Shown: positions 20,128 to 29,755, numbered from the stretch's first letter. The stretch is 34,827 nt of DNA from Bacteroidia bacterium (GCA_025057135.1 JANWXY010000015.1:1-34827); one strand, 5' to 3'. A program made the numbers and translations. Notes: generated by a model from the letters alone, not told the origin.

Positions 20128-21762
20128 ATGCCGAATATCTGGAATCAAATTTGGTCGGCACGCCATAGCGAGAAAACTCAAAGTCAAAGCGATACTTTAT
20201 TCAGCAAAATTGCAAACTCTTTTCCCGCCCCCATTTTCGTCATTGATGGGAAGGAAGACAAGTTTATCTGGATAAGTCCAGGCGCATCTTGGCTTACAGG
20301 TTTATCCACTGATGAGATTGCTCTGATTAGAGCGACAGATTACTTAGAAGCCAAGTTTAGTCCCAAAGACACTCTGCTACAACTCATAAAAGAGCGGATC
20401 AAGCAAGCGGAGGTCAGCCTGAACTACGACGATCATATCAAAACCCTACATATGCTCGGTTACTGGATGGAGCTTGAACCGCACCTTTATGTTCTCATAT
20501 TGCAGGATGTAACCGAGCTCAGGGAGGCTCAAAATGAACTCGCTCAATACTCCGAAGAGCTTCGTCAGCAAGTAGATGCCCTAACAGAGCTCCAAGAGTC
20601 TCTCAAAATCACCAATCAGAAACTTGCCGAAAGTCAAGAGCGACTTCGTCTGTTAGCAGCCGTGGCCTCCTACACAGATAACGCTGTGATCATCACAGAC
20701 GCCCAAGGACGGGCCCTTTGGGTAAATCGCGGCTTTGAGCGCATCTCCGGATATACTTTAGACGATGTACGAGGTAAAATCCCTGGTCACCTTCTACAAG
20801 GACCCGATACTGACAAGGCTACTGTGGCACGCATCCGAGAAAAGCTTCGTCAGAAAACCCCTTTTGTTGAAGAAATACTCAACTACAGCAAAGATGGACG
20901 CCCTTACTGGATCCGACTTTACATAACCCCCCTGACGAATGAACTGAATGAAATAACAAACTTCGTCGCCATAGAGCTGGACATCACAGAAGAAAAAGCC
21001 CGGCTCCAAGCGATGGAACGTCAGTTAGAAGATATTCGTCAAGCTCAGCAGTATGCCGCTCGGATATTCAAGCGGTTTCTTCCCGATATACAAGGATTGC
21101 GGTCTTACTTCAAGGAAGTAGAAATGTGGAATGCGCCCATGCAGGGCCTGGGCGGAGACTTTTACTTTTTTGCCCCTCAAGAGGGACAAGTCATAATCGC
21201 CCTCGGAGATAGCACGGGACATGGCGCTGCCGCCGCCCTGATTAGCGCGTACGCACTTACTTCTCTATGGCGAAGTACCCGAAATCAAGTAAATGACCTA
21301 ATCAGCATGTATCATGACCTGATGGAGGGCATACTGCTTAGCTCGGAGCAGGAGGCATATACGGAGGGGTTTGAGCTCGCGCTCTTACGGTACGACATGA
21401 CTACTTCTCGCTTGGAGTATTTGGGAGCTAAACGACCTCTATGGATATTCCGAGCTGGACAACTGATTGAGCTACGAGGAGCTCGCAGTGATGTGAATGC
21501 CGGTAGCATCCACATGCAGCCAGAGGTCCAGACGCTTCATTTACAGCGCGGCGACAGGCTCTACCTTTTTTCAGACGGCATGACTAGCCAGCTCAATCAA
21601 GAAGGTAAAAAGTTCGGGGCCCAACGCCTGCGGAATTTCCTCCAAGTCAATCAATACCTTTCTATACCAGAGCAGATTGCCTTTCTAAAACAAGCTATTG
21701 AACAGTGGCGAGGAGGGACACCTCAGACTGATGATATCCTGATAGTGGGAATAGAGGCGTAG
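20128..21762 (+). CDS. PAS domain-containing SpoIIE/PP2C-type protein phosphatase
   Basis: 544 aa. N-terminal PAS-like region (APIFVIDGKEDKFIWISPGASWLTGLSTDEI), coiled-coil, second PAS (DNAVIITDAQGRALWVNRGFERISGYTLDDVRGKIPGHLLQGPDTD), SpoIIE/PP2C domain (GGDFYFFAPQEGQVIIALGDSTGHGAAAALISAYAL; DRLYLFSDGMTSQ; TDDILIVGI). Confidence 0.88.
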   Translation: MPNIWNQIWSARHSEKTQSQSDTLFSKIANSFPAPIFVIDGKEDKFIWISPGASWLTGLSTDEIALIRATDYLEAKFSPKDTLLQLIKERIKQAEVSLNYDDHIKTLHMLGYWMELEPHLYVLILQDVTELREAQNELAQYSEELRQQVDALTELQESLKITNQKLAESQERLRLLAAVASYTDNAVIITDAQGRALWVNRGFERISGYTLDDVRGKIPGHLLQGPDTDKATVARIREKLRQKTPFVEEILNYSKDGRPYWIRLYITPLTNELNEITNFVAIELDITEEKARLQAMERQLEDIRQAQQYAARIFKRFLPDIQGLRSYFKEVEMWNAPMQGLGGDFYFFAPQEGQVIIALGDSTGHGAAAALISAYALTSLWRSTRNQVNDLISMYHDLMEGILLSSEQEAYTEGFELALLRYDMTTSRLEYLGAKRPLWIFRAGQLIELRGARSDVNAGSIHMQPEVQTLHLQRGDRLYLFSDGMTSQLNQEGKKFGAQRLRNFLQVNQYLSIPEQIAFLKQAIEQWRGGTPQTDDILIVGIEA

Positions 21763-21908
21763 GAAGTGTGCAAGATACATGCCTTGTGATTACTGGACCA
21801 AAACCTAACAGCCCTTGGACCTTAGCTATAAGGGAATGTAGGGCATAGTTGCTCTGACCTGCGATTTTGAGGCGACGGCAGAGAGCCTCCGAAGCAAGGT
21901 TTGAGGCA

Positions 21909-21916
21909 TATTTTTG
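21909..21916 (+). promoter_or_regulatory. -7 promoter motif TATTTTTG (TAnnTTTG), 6 bp upstream of the SulP ATG
   Basis: Sequence gcaTATTTTTGgaggagATGAAGCC. Confidence 0.5.
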
Positions 21917-21922
21917 GAGGAG

Positions 21923-23449
21923 ATGAAGCCTTCTCGTTTTAGCAAGGCTACTTTGCGTCGTTTGATTATACTGCGGCGAGATGCTACGGCCGGCCTGGTA
22001 GTTGCCTTGGTTGCCCTGCCGCTCTGCATCGGGATAGCGATTGCTTCTGACCTTCCACCCTCGGCTGGCTTACTCGGAGGAATTATTGGGGGTCTGGTCG
22101 TACCCATAGTGAGCCGCTCTCCTTTGGGGATTTCGGCACCCGCAGCAGGGCTGATCGTTTTAGTGAGCAATGCCGTCCATGAGCTTAGCCCGAGCGAGTT
22201 TACCCTTAGTGTAGTGATAGCTGGAGCGACTCAGCTCATACTGGGACTTCTACGGGGACACACCATAAGTCATTTCATTCCTACACCTGTGATATATGGC
22301 ATGCTTGCTGGTATCGGTGGGATAGTCCTTCTCAAGCAGGCTCCGCAGGTTCTCGGTGTTATTCAAACTTCTGTATCCGAGGGTCTCACAGCCCCCTTGC
22401 CTTTTGGAAAGGGTACTATATATATCGGCGCAGCCCTGATCGGTCTTTTTAGTTTAGCTGTTTTGATATGCTGGGAGACCTTCCCGCTTCTGAAAAAAAT
22501 AGGTAAATGGCTCCCGGGCCCCTTGATAGCTGTCTTACTGAGTGTGGGATTAGCTTTGGCGTTTTCGGTACTATTTCCGGCGCTGAACCTCCCTGCTTCT
22601 ATGAGTGTCTCTTTACCCGATGGTGGAATGCAGCTTCATTTCGCTCCGCTCAGGTGGGAAAGCAACATTCCTCTGGCATCATTCAAACACGGCGTCCTGA
22701 TAGGAATAGTCGCAGCTGTGGAAACGCTCCTCTCCGCAGAAGCCATCTCCAAGTTAGACCCGCTGGGACGACCAACTCCAAAACGCCGTGAGCTTTTTGC
22801 GCAAGGAGTGGGGAATATCACCGCTGGCCTCATAGGCGCCATGCCGATTGCTCAAGTTATAATCCGCAGCAGTACAGCCATACAAGCGGGGGGATATAGC
22901 CGCTTCACTGCTTTCTTTGACGGATTTTTCTTAAGCATTTTCTCTTTCCTCCTGGCATCTCAGCTGAAATACATTCCCTTGGCAAGCATCGGTGCTGTAC
23001 TCACATTTGTGGGCTATAAACTGATAAGGCCAGCTATTTTCCGACGATTTTATGAAAGGGGCTTCACTAGTCAGTTCCTTCCTTTTATCCTCACGCTTCT
23101 GGGTGTAGTATTTATAGACCTTCTCAGCGGAGTCCTCATGGGATTGGCTCTGAGTGTCTTCATCTCCCTCTGGAAAAGCTACGGTCATAAAAGCCTCCTT
23201 ACTCTGACGGGAGAAAATGATGGCAGATATATCCTCTACATCTCTGGCAACCTAACCTTTTTACACAAAGAGCAGCTCCTCAGACAGCTATCCCGAGTAC
23301 CTCCGCAAGCATACTTGAATATAGACCTGCGGGAGCTGAAGTACGCGGATGCCGATGTAAGCGATATACTCGCAGACTTTCAACGAGAGGCGGCACGCAA
23401 AAAGATCAGTATAACTATCCTACCGCCTCAGCAGAAAACTGACAAATGA
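21923..23449 (+). CDS. SulP-family inorganic anion transporter with short C-terminal STAS-like domain
   Basis: RRDATAGLVVALVALPLCIGIAIASDLPPSAGLLGGIIGGLVVPIVSRSPLGISAPAAGL; C-terminus YILYISGNLTFLHKEQLLRQLSRV...LNIDLRELKYADADVSDIL. ORF track starts at a TTG (21914); ATG at 21923 preferred. Confidence 0.88.
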   Translation: MKPSRFSKATLRRLIILRRDATAGLVVALVALPLCIGIAIASDLPPSAGLLGGIIGGLVVPIVSRSPLGISAPAAGLIVLVSNAVHELSPSEFTLSVVIAGATQLILGLLRGHTISHFIPTPVIYGMLAGIGGIVLLKQAPQVLGVIQTSVSEGLTAPLPFGKGTIYIGAALIGLFSLAVLICWETFPLLKKIGKWLPGPLIAVLLSVGLALAFSVLFPALNLPASMSVSLPDGGMQLHFAPLRWESNIPLASFKHGVLIGIVAAVETLLSAEAISKLDPLGRPTPKRRELFAQGVGNITAGLIGAMPIAQVIIRSSTAIQAGGYSRFTAFFDGFFLSIFSFLLASQLKYIPLASIGAVLTFVGYKLIRPAIFRRFYERGFTSQFLPFILTLLGVVFIDLLSGVLMGLALSVFISLWKSYGHKSLLTLTGENDGRYILYISGNLTFLHKEQLLRQLSRVPPQAYLNIDLRELKYADADVSDILADFQREAARKKISITILPPQQKTDK

Positions 23450-23558
23450 GAGGCTAATATACCCCCAAGAATCAGCCTACAAGCCCCAAGCAGTCAAACC
23501 GCTACTCAGGCGATCACTATAAAGTTGCGCATTCCGACGGGATACGCAGATTTTCCGC

Positions 23559-23566
23559 TAAGTTTG
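23559..23566 (+). promoter_or_regulatory. -7 promoter motif TAAGTTTG (TAnnTTTG), 7 bp upstream of the PPIase ATG
   Basis: Sequence ccgcTAAGTTTGcgctggcATGGCTGG. Confidence 0.5.
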
Positions 23567-23573
23567 CGCTGGC

Positions 23574-25655
23574 ATGGCTGGTGTCATACAAAAAATTCGG
23601 GATAAGGCAGGGTTGGCAGTCTTGCTGATCGGTGTCTCGCTGCTGATTTTCATTTTGACAGACCTGCTCCAGAGCAATGCCTTCATTCGAGAAGCGATAT
23701 GGGGAAGTAGCGATGTAGTGGCTCGTATCGGAAAGATGGAGATTCGGTACGCGGAGTACAATGAGCTATATGAGAGAGCCAAACGAAATCAAGGCGACAT
23801 CAACGACCCTTTTGCAGAAGAGCAGATTCGCAGCGCTGTGTGGCAACAGCTTTTGTCTGACAGACTATATGAACAAGAAGCCGAAATGGCTGGTCTTCAA
23901 GTCTCCAACGCAGAAGTCTATGATATGTTCGTCTCCGACAATCCCCATCCGCTGGTGATGCAAGTTTTTTCTCAAGGAGGACAGACTTATGACAAAGAAC
24001 GAGTGAAACAAATCCTGAGCCAGGCGGAGAGCAATCCCGAGATTGCCCGTCAAGTGCGAGAGTTTGAAGACTATCTCGTCCAGACCCGCCTAAGAGAAAA
24101 GTACGATGCCTTGCTGAAAGCTGCCGCATACGTACCCGTACCCCTGGCCACTTACCAAAATAGCCTGGAAAATACCACTTTGAACTTCTCTTACTTAGCT
24201 GTGAGCTACAGCGCAGTGGCTGACTCGCTATTCAGTGTTTCCGAAGGCGATATAAAGCGATACTACAATGAACACAAGGGGGAATACTTGATTCGGGAGC
24301 CTGAGCGTACCTTGCGTTACGTGGTCATCTTCAAAGAGCCCTCCAAATCCGATAGTGAAGCCGTATTTCAGCGCATTCTGGCTCTAAAAGAACCTTTTGA
24401 GAAGACGAAGGAAGACTCCATTTTCGCTGCGGGAAATAGCGATTTTCCCATAGACTACTCATACAAGCGCTGGCCTGACCTTCCTAATGAACTGCGCGAC
24501 TCTATAAGGTTCGCTGGGCAAGTCATCGGTCCTTACATGACGGATCAAGGATACGCTTTAGCCAAAGTAGATACTATCGTCAAAGACACTCAGCCAGTGT
24601 ATCGCCTGCGCCATATTATGATAGGCAAAGGGCTTGACAGTGTCGCAGCACGCAAACGGGCAGACAGTCTGTACAGAGCCTTGCGTCCTGAGAAGTTTGC
24701 TGAGGCTGCCAATCAGTTTTCCGAAGACTGGCAAACTAAGTTTTCCAGTGGAGAGCTCGGCTGGTATACGGCTACGGGACGGTTTGGCAGTGGATTTTAT
24801 GAGGCTTTATCTAAAGCTCCTGTTGGACGGATTTATGGAGTGATAGCTTCTGACCAAGGCTACCACATCGTAGAAGTCCAGGAAAAAGAAGACAGGAAAG
24901 CCCGTATAGCCGTGATAGTGAAAGAAATCATCCCCAGTAGTCAAACTATATCTCAGTTACGGCAAAAAGCCCAGCAAGTCGCACGCGAGGCGAAAACTAG
25001 CTTAGATGATGCTGCTCAAAAAGTAGGCTTAAGCCCGCGAGTCAGTCCTACCATTCGTCCATCATCCCCCACGATTCCAGCTCTGGCGGGCGCACGAGAA
25101 GTGATTCAATGGGCATTTGAGCATGAAGCCGGCGAAATATCTGGTGTCTTAGAGACCTCTAATGCCTTCGTGATAGCCCAGATATTGTCTGCTGCAGAAC
25201 CGCCTTACCGAAGTTGGGAATCTGTTCGCGACCAAATAGAGCCTAAAGCACGAAATCAACTCAAAGCAGAATACATCCGCCGACGCATAGAAAATCAAAT
25301 CAGCTCCTTAGAACAGGCACGACAGGCTTATGGACCAGGAGCATATGTGAATAAAGCCGAAAATACATTGTACGGCGGCATGGCTGTGCCTGGTATGGGC
25401 ATGGAGCCGAAAGTGCTCGGCGTTGCCGCCGGGCTCCAACCTAATCAGCTCAGCTCAATCATAGAGGGAACTAATGGCGTGTATGTACTTCAGCTTGTGG
25501 AGAAAAAGTCCCCAGACCCCGTCACCGAAGAGGCAGCCCGTTCGTATGCAACTGGTCAGACCAATACCCAAGCTAACCTCCTCAGCGGCCGCTTCATAGA
25601 AGCCCAGAAAGAACGATTGGGTATAGAAGATAGACGGTATCGGTTCGGCTTTTGA
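23574..25655 (+). CDS. PpiD/SurA-like peptidylprolyl isomerase, N-terminally membrane anchored
   Basis: 693 aa; MAGVIQKIRDKAGLAVLLIGVSLLIFILTDLL TM anchor; SurA_N-like region; rotamase core RLRHIMIGKGLDSVAARKRADSLYRAL...FSEDWQTKFSSGELGWYTATGRFGSGFYEALSKAPVGRIYGVIASDQGYHIVEV. Confidence 0.88.
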   Translation: MAGVIQKIRDKAGLAVLLIGVSLLIFILTDLLQSNAFIREAIWGSSDVVARIGKMEIRYAEYNELYERAKRNQGDINDPFAEEQIRSAVWQQLLSDRLYEQEAEMAGLQVSNAEVYDMFVSDNPHPLVMQVFSQGGQTYDKERVKQILSQAESNPEIARQVREFEDYLVQTRLREKYDALLKAAAYVPVPLATYQNSLENTTLNFSYLAVSYSAVADSLFSVSEGDIKRYYNEHKGEYLIREPERTLRYVVIFKEPSKSDSEAVFQRILALKEPFEKTKEDSIFAAGNSDFPIDYSYKRWPDLPNELRDSIRFAGQVIGPYMTDQGYALAKVDTIVKDTQPVYRLRHIMIGKGLDSVAARKRADSLYRALRPEKFAEAANQFSEDWQTKFSSGELGWYTATGRFGSGFYEALSKAPVGRIYGVIASDQGYHIVEVQEKEDRKARIAVIVKEIIPSSQTISQLRQKAQQVAREAKTSLDDAAQKVGLSPRVSPTIRPSSPTIPALAGAREVIQWAFEHEAGEISGVLETSNAFVIAQILSAAEPPYRSWESVRDQIEPKARNQLKAEYIRRRIENQISSLEQARQAYGPGAYVNKAENTLYGGMAVPGMGMEPKVLGVAAGLQPNQLSSIIEGTNGVYVLQLVEKKSPDPVTEEAARSYATGQTNTQANLLSGRFIEAQKERLGIEDRRYRFGF

Positions 25656-26860
25656 GGATAGTCAGCGGGGTCATTATAGGCGCAGCTCTCATAGGGATAC
25701 TATTTCTCCCAGCCGGCACGCCGGCTCTGGAAGCCTCTTATACTCTGACCGCTGATCGGCTGTCGCAAGGCTATAAGTTATACGCTGAACTGCAGGTCCC
25801 TCTGGACGTTGGCTTTACTTACCTGTACAAAGCCCTAAATGAAGGGGGCACCTTCGCTCTCCGTATATGGAAGCTTTTTGGGGGGATAGCTCTACTACTT
25901 TTTCTTATACAGAGCCGCTCGCGTCTGTTGGACACGCCATATACTTTCCTCTTGCAAGCCATCGCCGTAGCTTTATATCTACTCTACCCCTGGCAGAATA
26001 GCTTTTCTGTGGGCGAACCGCTCCTCTGGATGCTCATCCTGCTAAACTATCAGGCATCCTATCCTTTTGAACGGGGAGCGCTCACAGGTCTCGGCATAAT
26101 CTTATTTCCCGCAGGGGCTCTGGCAGGGGTATGGACAATGTATCGCCGATTAGAGGAAAAAAATCTGCGTGCTCTGCTTATATGGGGTTTAGGCGTAGCA
26201 TGGAGCATACTCGGCGGAGTAGCATTCCTTAGGCTTCAAGGACAGCTTCATGCGTATGCGCTTGATTTCTGGCTATCCAGCTGGCAAGATACCGGCCCTC
26301 CGAAGAAGTGGGAATGGCTCCTGCGGGGCACCGCAGTTTTCCTTCTTATTCTCATCGGTCAAGCTTATTTTCGGAGTCCTTATGCGGAAAGGCGCCTTTT
26401 TCGTGACCGACTATGGGCAGGCATCGTAGCTGTACCCAGTCCAGCCGCAATACCCTTATGGACAGCGCTCTTAGCAGAGCTTAGGACGCATGATCTGCCG
26501 CGATATATAGGGGTTACGCTATGTATGACCCAGATCATCCAGTGGACCGATGCAGTGCGCCATCGCTCGCTCTGCCAAATGACCCTACCATCTCAGAGCT
26601 GCTTATGGGGCGAACCGCCATGTTATATTCGGCTGATATCCCCTTATAGTTGTGACTGGAGCGTGCCCTTTCGCTGGAAAAAGCACCTCCAAAAGCCACA
26701 ATGGGAAATGTTTTACGAAAAATGGGGAACGCCTAAATACATACTTGATGCGAGCGGACTCTGGGCTGAGGCGCTTTATTACCTCCCGCACCTGAGCAGC
26801 CAATACGTTCTCCGAGACACCACAGGCTCATCGAACCTTCGCCTGTATCAGCGCCGATAG
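25652..26860 (+). CDS. Uncharacterised multi-pass membrane protein, translationally coupled to the PPIase
   Basis: 402-aa ORF with several hydrophobic segments; TTG start overlaps the upstream TGA stop by 4 bp (TTGA). Confidence 0.75.
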   Translation: MRIVSGVIIGAALIGILFLPAGTPALEASYTLTADRLSQGYKLYAELQVPLDVGFTYLYKALNEGGTFALRIWKLFGGIALLLFLIQSRSRLLDTPYTFLLQAIAVALYLLYPWQNSFSVGEPLLWMLILLNYQASYPFERGALTGLGIILFPAGALAGVWTMYRRLEEKNLRALLIWGLGVAWSILGGVAFLRLQGQLHAYALDFWLSSWQDTGPPKKWEWLLRGTAVFLLILIGQAYFRSPYAERRLFRDRLWAGIVAVPSPAAIPLWTALLAELRTHDLPRYIGVTLCMTQIIQWTDAVRHRSLCQMTLPSQSCLWGEPPCYIRLISPYSCDWSVPFRWKKHLQKPQWEMFYEKWGTPKYILDASGLWAEALYYLPHLSSQYVLRDTTGSSNLRLYQRR

Positions 26861-27498
26861 TCGTATCCCAAGATTTCATAGCCCTTAGGTATCTTGAGGC
26901 TCTCAGGGTCCAATCGCAGATGCTTTACCTTTGCAGCGGTAACCTCTATTACCATACCCTCCTGTTTGCGAATCATTTTGAGCGGAATAGCCCCATATAA
27001 TCCTTCATTTAGGAAAAAGGCCTGGGCACGCTTCTTTCCTGCGAAGAGACCGAGATCAACTCTGTACTTTGGACTGACGTAGTAAGTAATCTCTTCCTCT
27101 GGCTTTTTGACATAGAAAGCGTAGCACCATTCCCCCAAGATTTGCAGACTATCTCCTGCGTAAGTTGCTGGATAGTTGCGGGCTTTTCTTCGGTATTTTT
27201 CGTATTTGAAGACCCGCTTATTTGGGGGGTCGATAATATACACCCAATCAGAGTCGGGCTCATACAGCCGACTGATGGGAAAAGCTCCGCCTGTTTCATT
27301 GACCAGGAAACGATTCCGGTGGATATATAAATGCATTTCTGTGGGCGGCTCATTTTCTTTGAGAAGCTCAGCCTTGTCTCCCCGTACTTTTACTTTATAG
27401 ATGATGACCCCTTCAAACGGGGGCACAGGCGCCCGGAATGCTTCCCCCTGCGCCCAGAGCAGACTATTCCACAATGCGAATGCCCACCAGCGTCGCAT
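26848..27498 (-). CDS. Secreted/periplasmic DUF4412-like (LolA-like fold) protein
   Basis: From internal Met at 27498: MRRWWAFALWNSLLWAQGEAFRAPVPPFEGVIIYKVKVRG (signal peptide) ... GAIPLKMIRKQEGMVIEVTAAKVKHLRLDPESLKIPKGYEIL. Upstream part of the ORF lies within the neighbouring phosphatase gene. Confidence 0.65.
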   Translation of the reverse strand: MRRWWAFALWNSLLWAQGEAFRAPVPPFEGVIIYKVKVRGDKAELLKENEPPTEMHLYIHRNRFLVNETGGAFPISRLYEPDSDWVYIIDPPNKRVFKYEKYRRKARNYPATYAGDSLQILGEWCYAFYVKKPEEEITYYVSPKYRVDLGLFAGKKRAQAFFLNEGLYGAIPLKMIRKQEGMVIEVTAAKVKHLRLDPESLKIPKGYEILGYDYRR

Positions 27499-28738
27499 CG
27501 TCAGTCGGAGGAGTATCGCCCATCCATTCTCTTTTCCAGATATTGTTGAAGAGAGCACGCTGCCGAGCCATGCTTGGCTCATTCCATATCTGTAAAATCG
27601 TCTGTCGCAAGCGCGGCGTACCAAATCGCTTGTCGTTTGGCCCGCCAAACTGATCCGTGATTCCATCCGTGAAAAGGTACAATCTATCCTCCGCCTCAAG
27701 CTCCAGAGTAAAAACCTGAAACTCCACATCCTCGGCGAGCCTTTCGCCACCTATCGGTTGCTTATCGGTTTTGAACTCCTGAAGCTCACCGTTGCGCACG
27801 AGCCAAAGAGGACGATTGGCTCCAGCAAATTGCACTTCTGTCATGCCGTAGTCAAAACTACACAGGATGATATCCATCCCATCTTTGACCAAACGCCCCT
27901 CCTCAGCCTCTTCTTGGAGGAAGTATTCCCTCAGGCCCTTGTGCATTTCCATCAGTATCTGATGGGGAACTGTAATGCCTCGGTAAAGCACTATTTGATT
28001 GAGAAGGTTATAGCCGATGACGGTCAAAAGCCCGCCCGGAATGCCATGCCCTGTACAATCGGCCACAGCTAAAAAGGTTCGGTTCCCCATCGGAGACCGA
28101 GCGGTCCAGCAGAAGTCTCCACTGACGATGTCGCGCCCATTCGCCAGGAGAAAACTTTCAGGAAAAAACTTCCGCAGGGCATCTACACGGGTGGGAAATA
28201 TCGCCCGCTGAATGCGCCTCGCATACCGCAAGCCCTCCTCAAAGTCAGTTCTAAGTTGAATAAGCTGCTTTTCTGTCTCTAGTCTGTGAGTCGTGTCGTA
28301 GGCAAAGGCTAAGTACCGCTGAATACTTCCAGTAGCATCTGCAATAGGCAAGATGACCATATCTATCTCATACAGCTCGTAGTCCTTGCTACGATTCTTG
28401 ATACGCCCCCGCCATGGATTGCCCGAGGTGATGGTATTCCACAAATCTCGGAAGTATCCGGTTTCGTTGGCATCACTGCGAAGTATATTGATATTTTGCC
28501 CTAAAAGCTCGGCGGGTGTATATCCACCAAGCTGGGCGAAATCTTCATTGGTATAGGTGATGATACCCTGAGGGTCTGTCTCCACGATTAGGAGCTTGGG
28601 GTGGTAATCACGATGGAATTTATCCAAAGCTTCTATGAGGCGAAGCTGGGCTGGTGTAGGGGCAAGGTTAGGATATAAGCGTTGTACCTGCTCCCATAGG
28701 GGTGTAGGGAAGGTCACAGTATCAGAGGGCATACCCAT
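27464..28738 (-). CDS. PAS domain-containing SpoIIE/PP2C-type protein phosphatase
   Basis: PAS: LLIVETDPQGIITYTNEDFAQLGGYTPAELLGQNINILRSD; phosphatase: RDIVSGDFCWTARSPMGNRTFLAVADCTGHGIPGGLLTVIGYNLLN; EDRLYLFTDGITDQFGG; PTDDATLVGI. Start at MGMPSDTVTF (28738) or MPSDTVTF (28732). Confidence 0.88.
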   Translation of the reverse strand: MGMPSDTVTFPTPLWEQVQRLYPNLAPTPAQLRLIEALDKFHRDYHPKLLIVETDPQGIITYTNEDFAQLGGYTPAELLGQNINILRSDANETGYFRDLWNTITSGNPWRGRIKNRSKDYELYEIDMVILPIADATGSIQRYLAFAYDTTHRLETEKQLIQLRTDFEEGLRYARRIQRAIFPTRVDALRKFFPESFLLANGRDIVSGDFCWTARSPMGNRTFLAVADCTGHGIPGGLLTVIGYNLLNQIVLYRGITVPHQILMEMHKGLREYFLQEEAEEGRLVKDGMDIILCSFDYGMTEVQFAGANRPLWLVRNGELQEFKTDKQPIGGERLAEDVEFQVFTLELEAEDRLYLFTDGITDQFGGPNDKRFGTPRLRQTILQIWNEPSMARQRALFNNIWKREWMGDTPPTDDATLVGIRIVE

Positions 28739-29741
28739 AACCGCGAAAACTTTCCAGAAAAGAGATATTATTCTGACCGAAAAGGCGCAAGTCTGGAATG
28801 CCAAAAAGTAGCTGAGTGATGCGTTCTACGCCTAAGCCAAATGCAAATCCTCGGTACGCTTCTGGACTTATGCCGCAAGCAGTGAGCACATTAGGGTCCA
28901 CCATGCCACACCCGAGTACTTCTACCCAACCTGAGTACTTACACACCGGACATCCTTCTCCACCACATATGAGACAGCCGATATCTACCTCGGCACTCAT
29001 TTCAGTGAAAGGAAAATACGAAGCTCTCCAGCGCGTTCGAGTCTTTTCACCGAAAAAACTACGGATAAAGTACTCCAAAGTGGCTCGCAAATCAGCGGCA
29101 CTGACATGAGTATCTATGTACAGACCCTCTATCTGGTGAAAATACACATGAGCCCGCGCAGAAATAGTCTCGTGCCGATAAACACGCCCTGGCGCTAAAA
29201 TCCGTATAGGAGGACGCATAGCCTCCATTACCCTTACCTGCACCGTAGAGGTATGCGTACGCAGGAGACGACCCGCACTGGGATTGATGAAGAACGTATC
29301 CTGCATGTCCCGTGCGGGGTGATCTGGCTCAAAGTTTAGAGCGGTGAAGTTATGCCAATCATCTTCTATCTCTGGACCGTCAGCCAGCGAATAGCCCAAC
29401 CGCTGGAACAAACGAATAACCCGCTCCTCTACAATAGACAGAGGGTGGCGCCCTCCTGAACTTAGAGTTAGCCGAGGAAAAGTCGCATCGGTTGAAAGTG
29501 CCGTTGAGGGAGAGTTTTCCACAGAGCCAGCGACTTCTACGCGACCTTGAGCCAAGGCGCGTAAGCGATTAAGCTGAGTACCAAGCTCTTTTCGCTGCTC
29601 TTGGGGCAGACTGCGCAACTTCGCAAAGAGCTCATCCAGCACCCCGCCTTTTTTCAAGAACTTTTGCCGAAAACGCTGCTGAGCCTCAGGAGAGGAGAGA
29701 TCAGCCTCTACAATCTCGCGTTCAAGGGCGCTAATGTCCAT
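28722..29741 (-). CDS. pheS: Phenylalanine--tRNA ligase alpha subunit
   Basis: RHPLSIVEERVIRLFQRLGYSLADGPEIEDDWHNFTALNFEPDHPARDMQDTFF; LLRTHTSTVQVRVM; CLICGGEGCPVCKYSGWVEVLGCGMVDPNVL; GFAFGLGVERITQLLFGIPDLRLFGQNN. Confidence 0.99.
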   Translation of the reverse strand: MDISALEREIVEADLSSPEAQQRFRQKFLKKGGVLDELFAKLRSLPQEQRKELGTQLNRLRALAQGRVEVAGSVENSPSTALSTDATFPRLTLSSGGRHPLSIVEERVIRLFQRLGYSLADGPEIEDDWHNFTALNFEPDHPARDMQDTFFINPSAGRLLRTHTSTVQVRVMEAMRPPIRILAPGRVYRHETISARAHVYFHQIEGLYIDTHVSAADLRATLEYFIRSFFGEKTRTRWRASYFPFTEMSAEVDIGCLICGGEGCPVCKYSGWVEVLGCGMVDPNVLTACGISPEAYRGFAFGLGVERITQLLFGIPDLRLFGQNNISFLESFRGYGYAL

Positions 29742-29747
29742 TTAGAG

Positions 29748-29755
29748 CAAAAATA
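29748..29755 (-). promoter_or_regulatory. -7 promoter motif TATTTTTG (TAnnTTTG), 6 bp upstream of pheS ATG
   Basis: Minus strand GTTGGTATTTTTGctctaaATG. Confidence 0.5.

Noticed and set aside
21826-22170. 114-aa minus-strand ORF overlapping the SulP start
   Set aside because: Antisense to the SulP N-terminus, TTG start, low-complexity translation.
27499-27750. 84-residue N-terminal extension of the DUF4412-like ORF
   Set aside because: Lies within the phosphatase gene; a clean signal peptide begins at the internal Met (27498).
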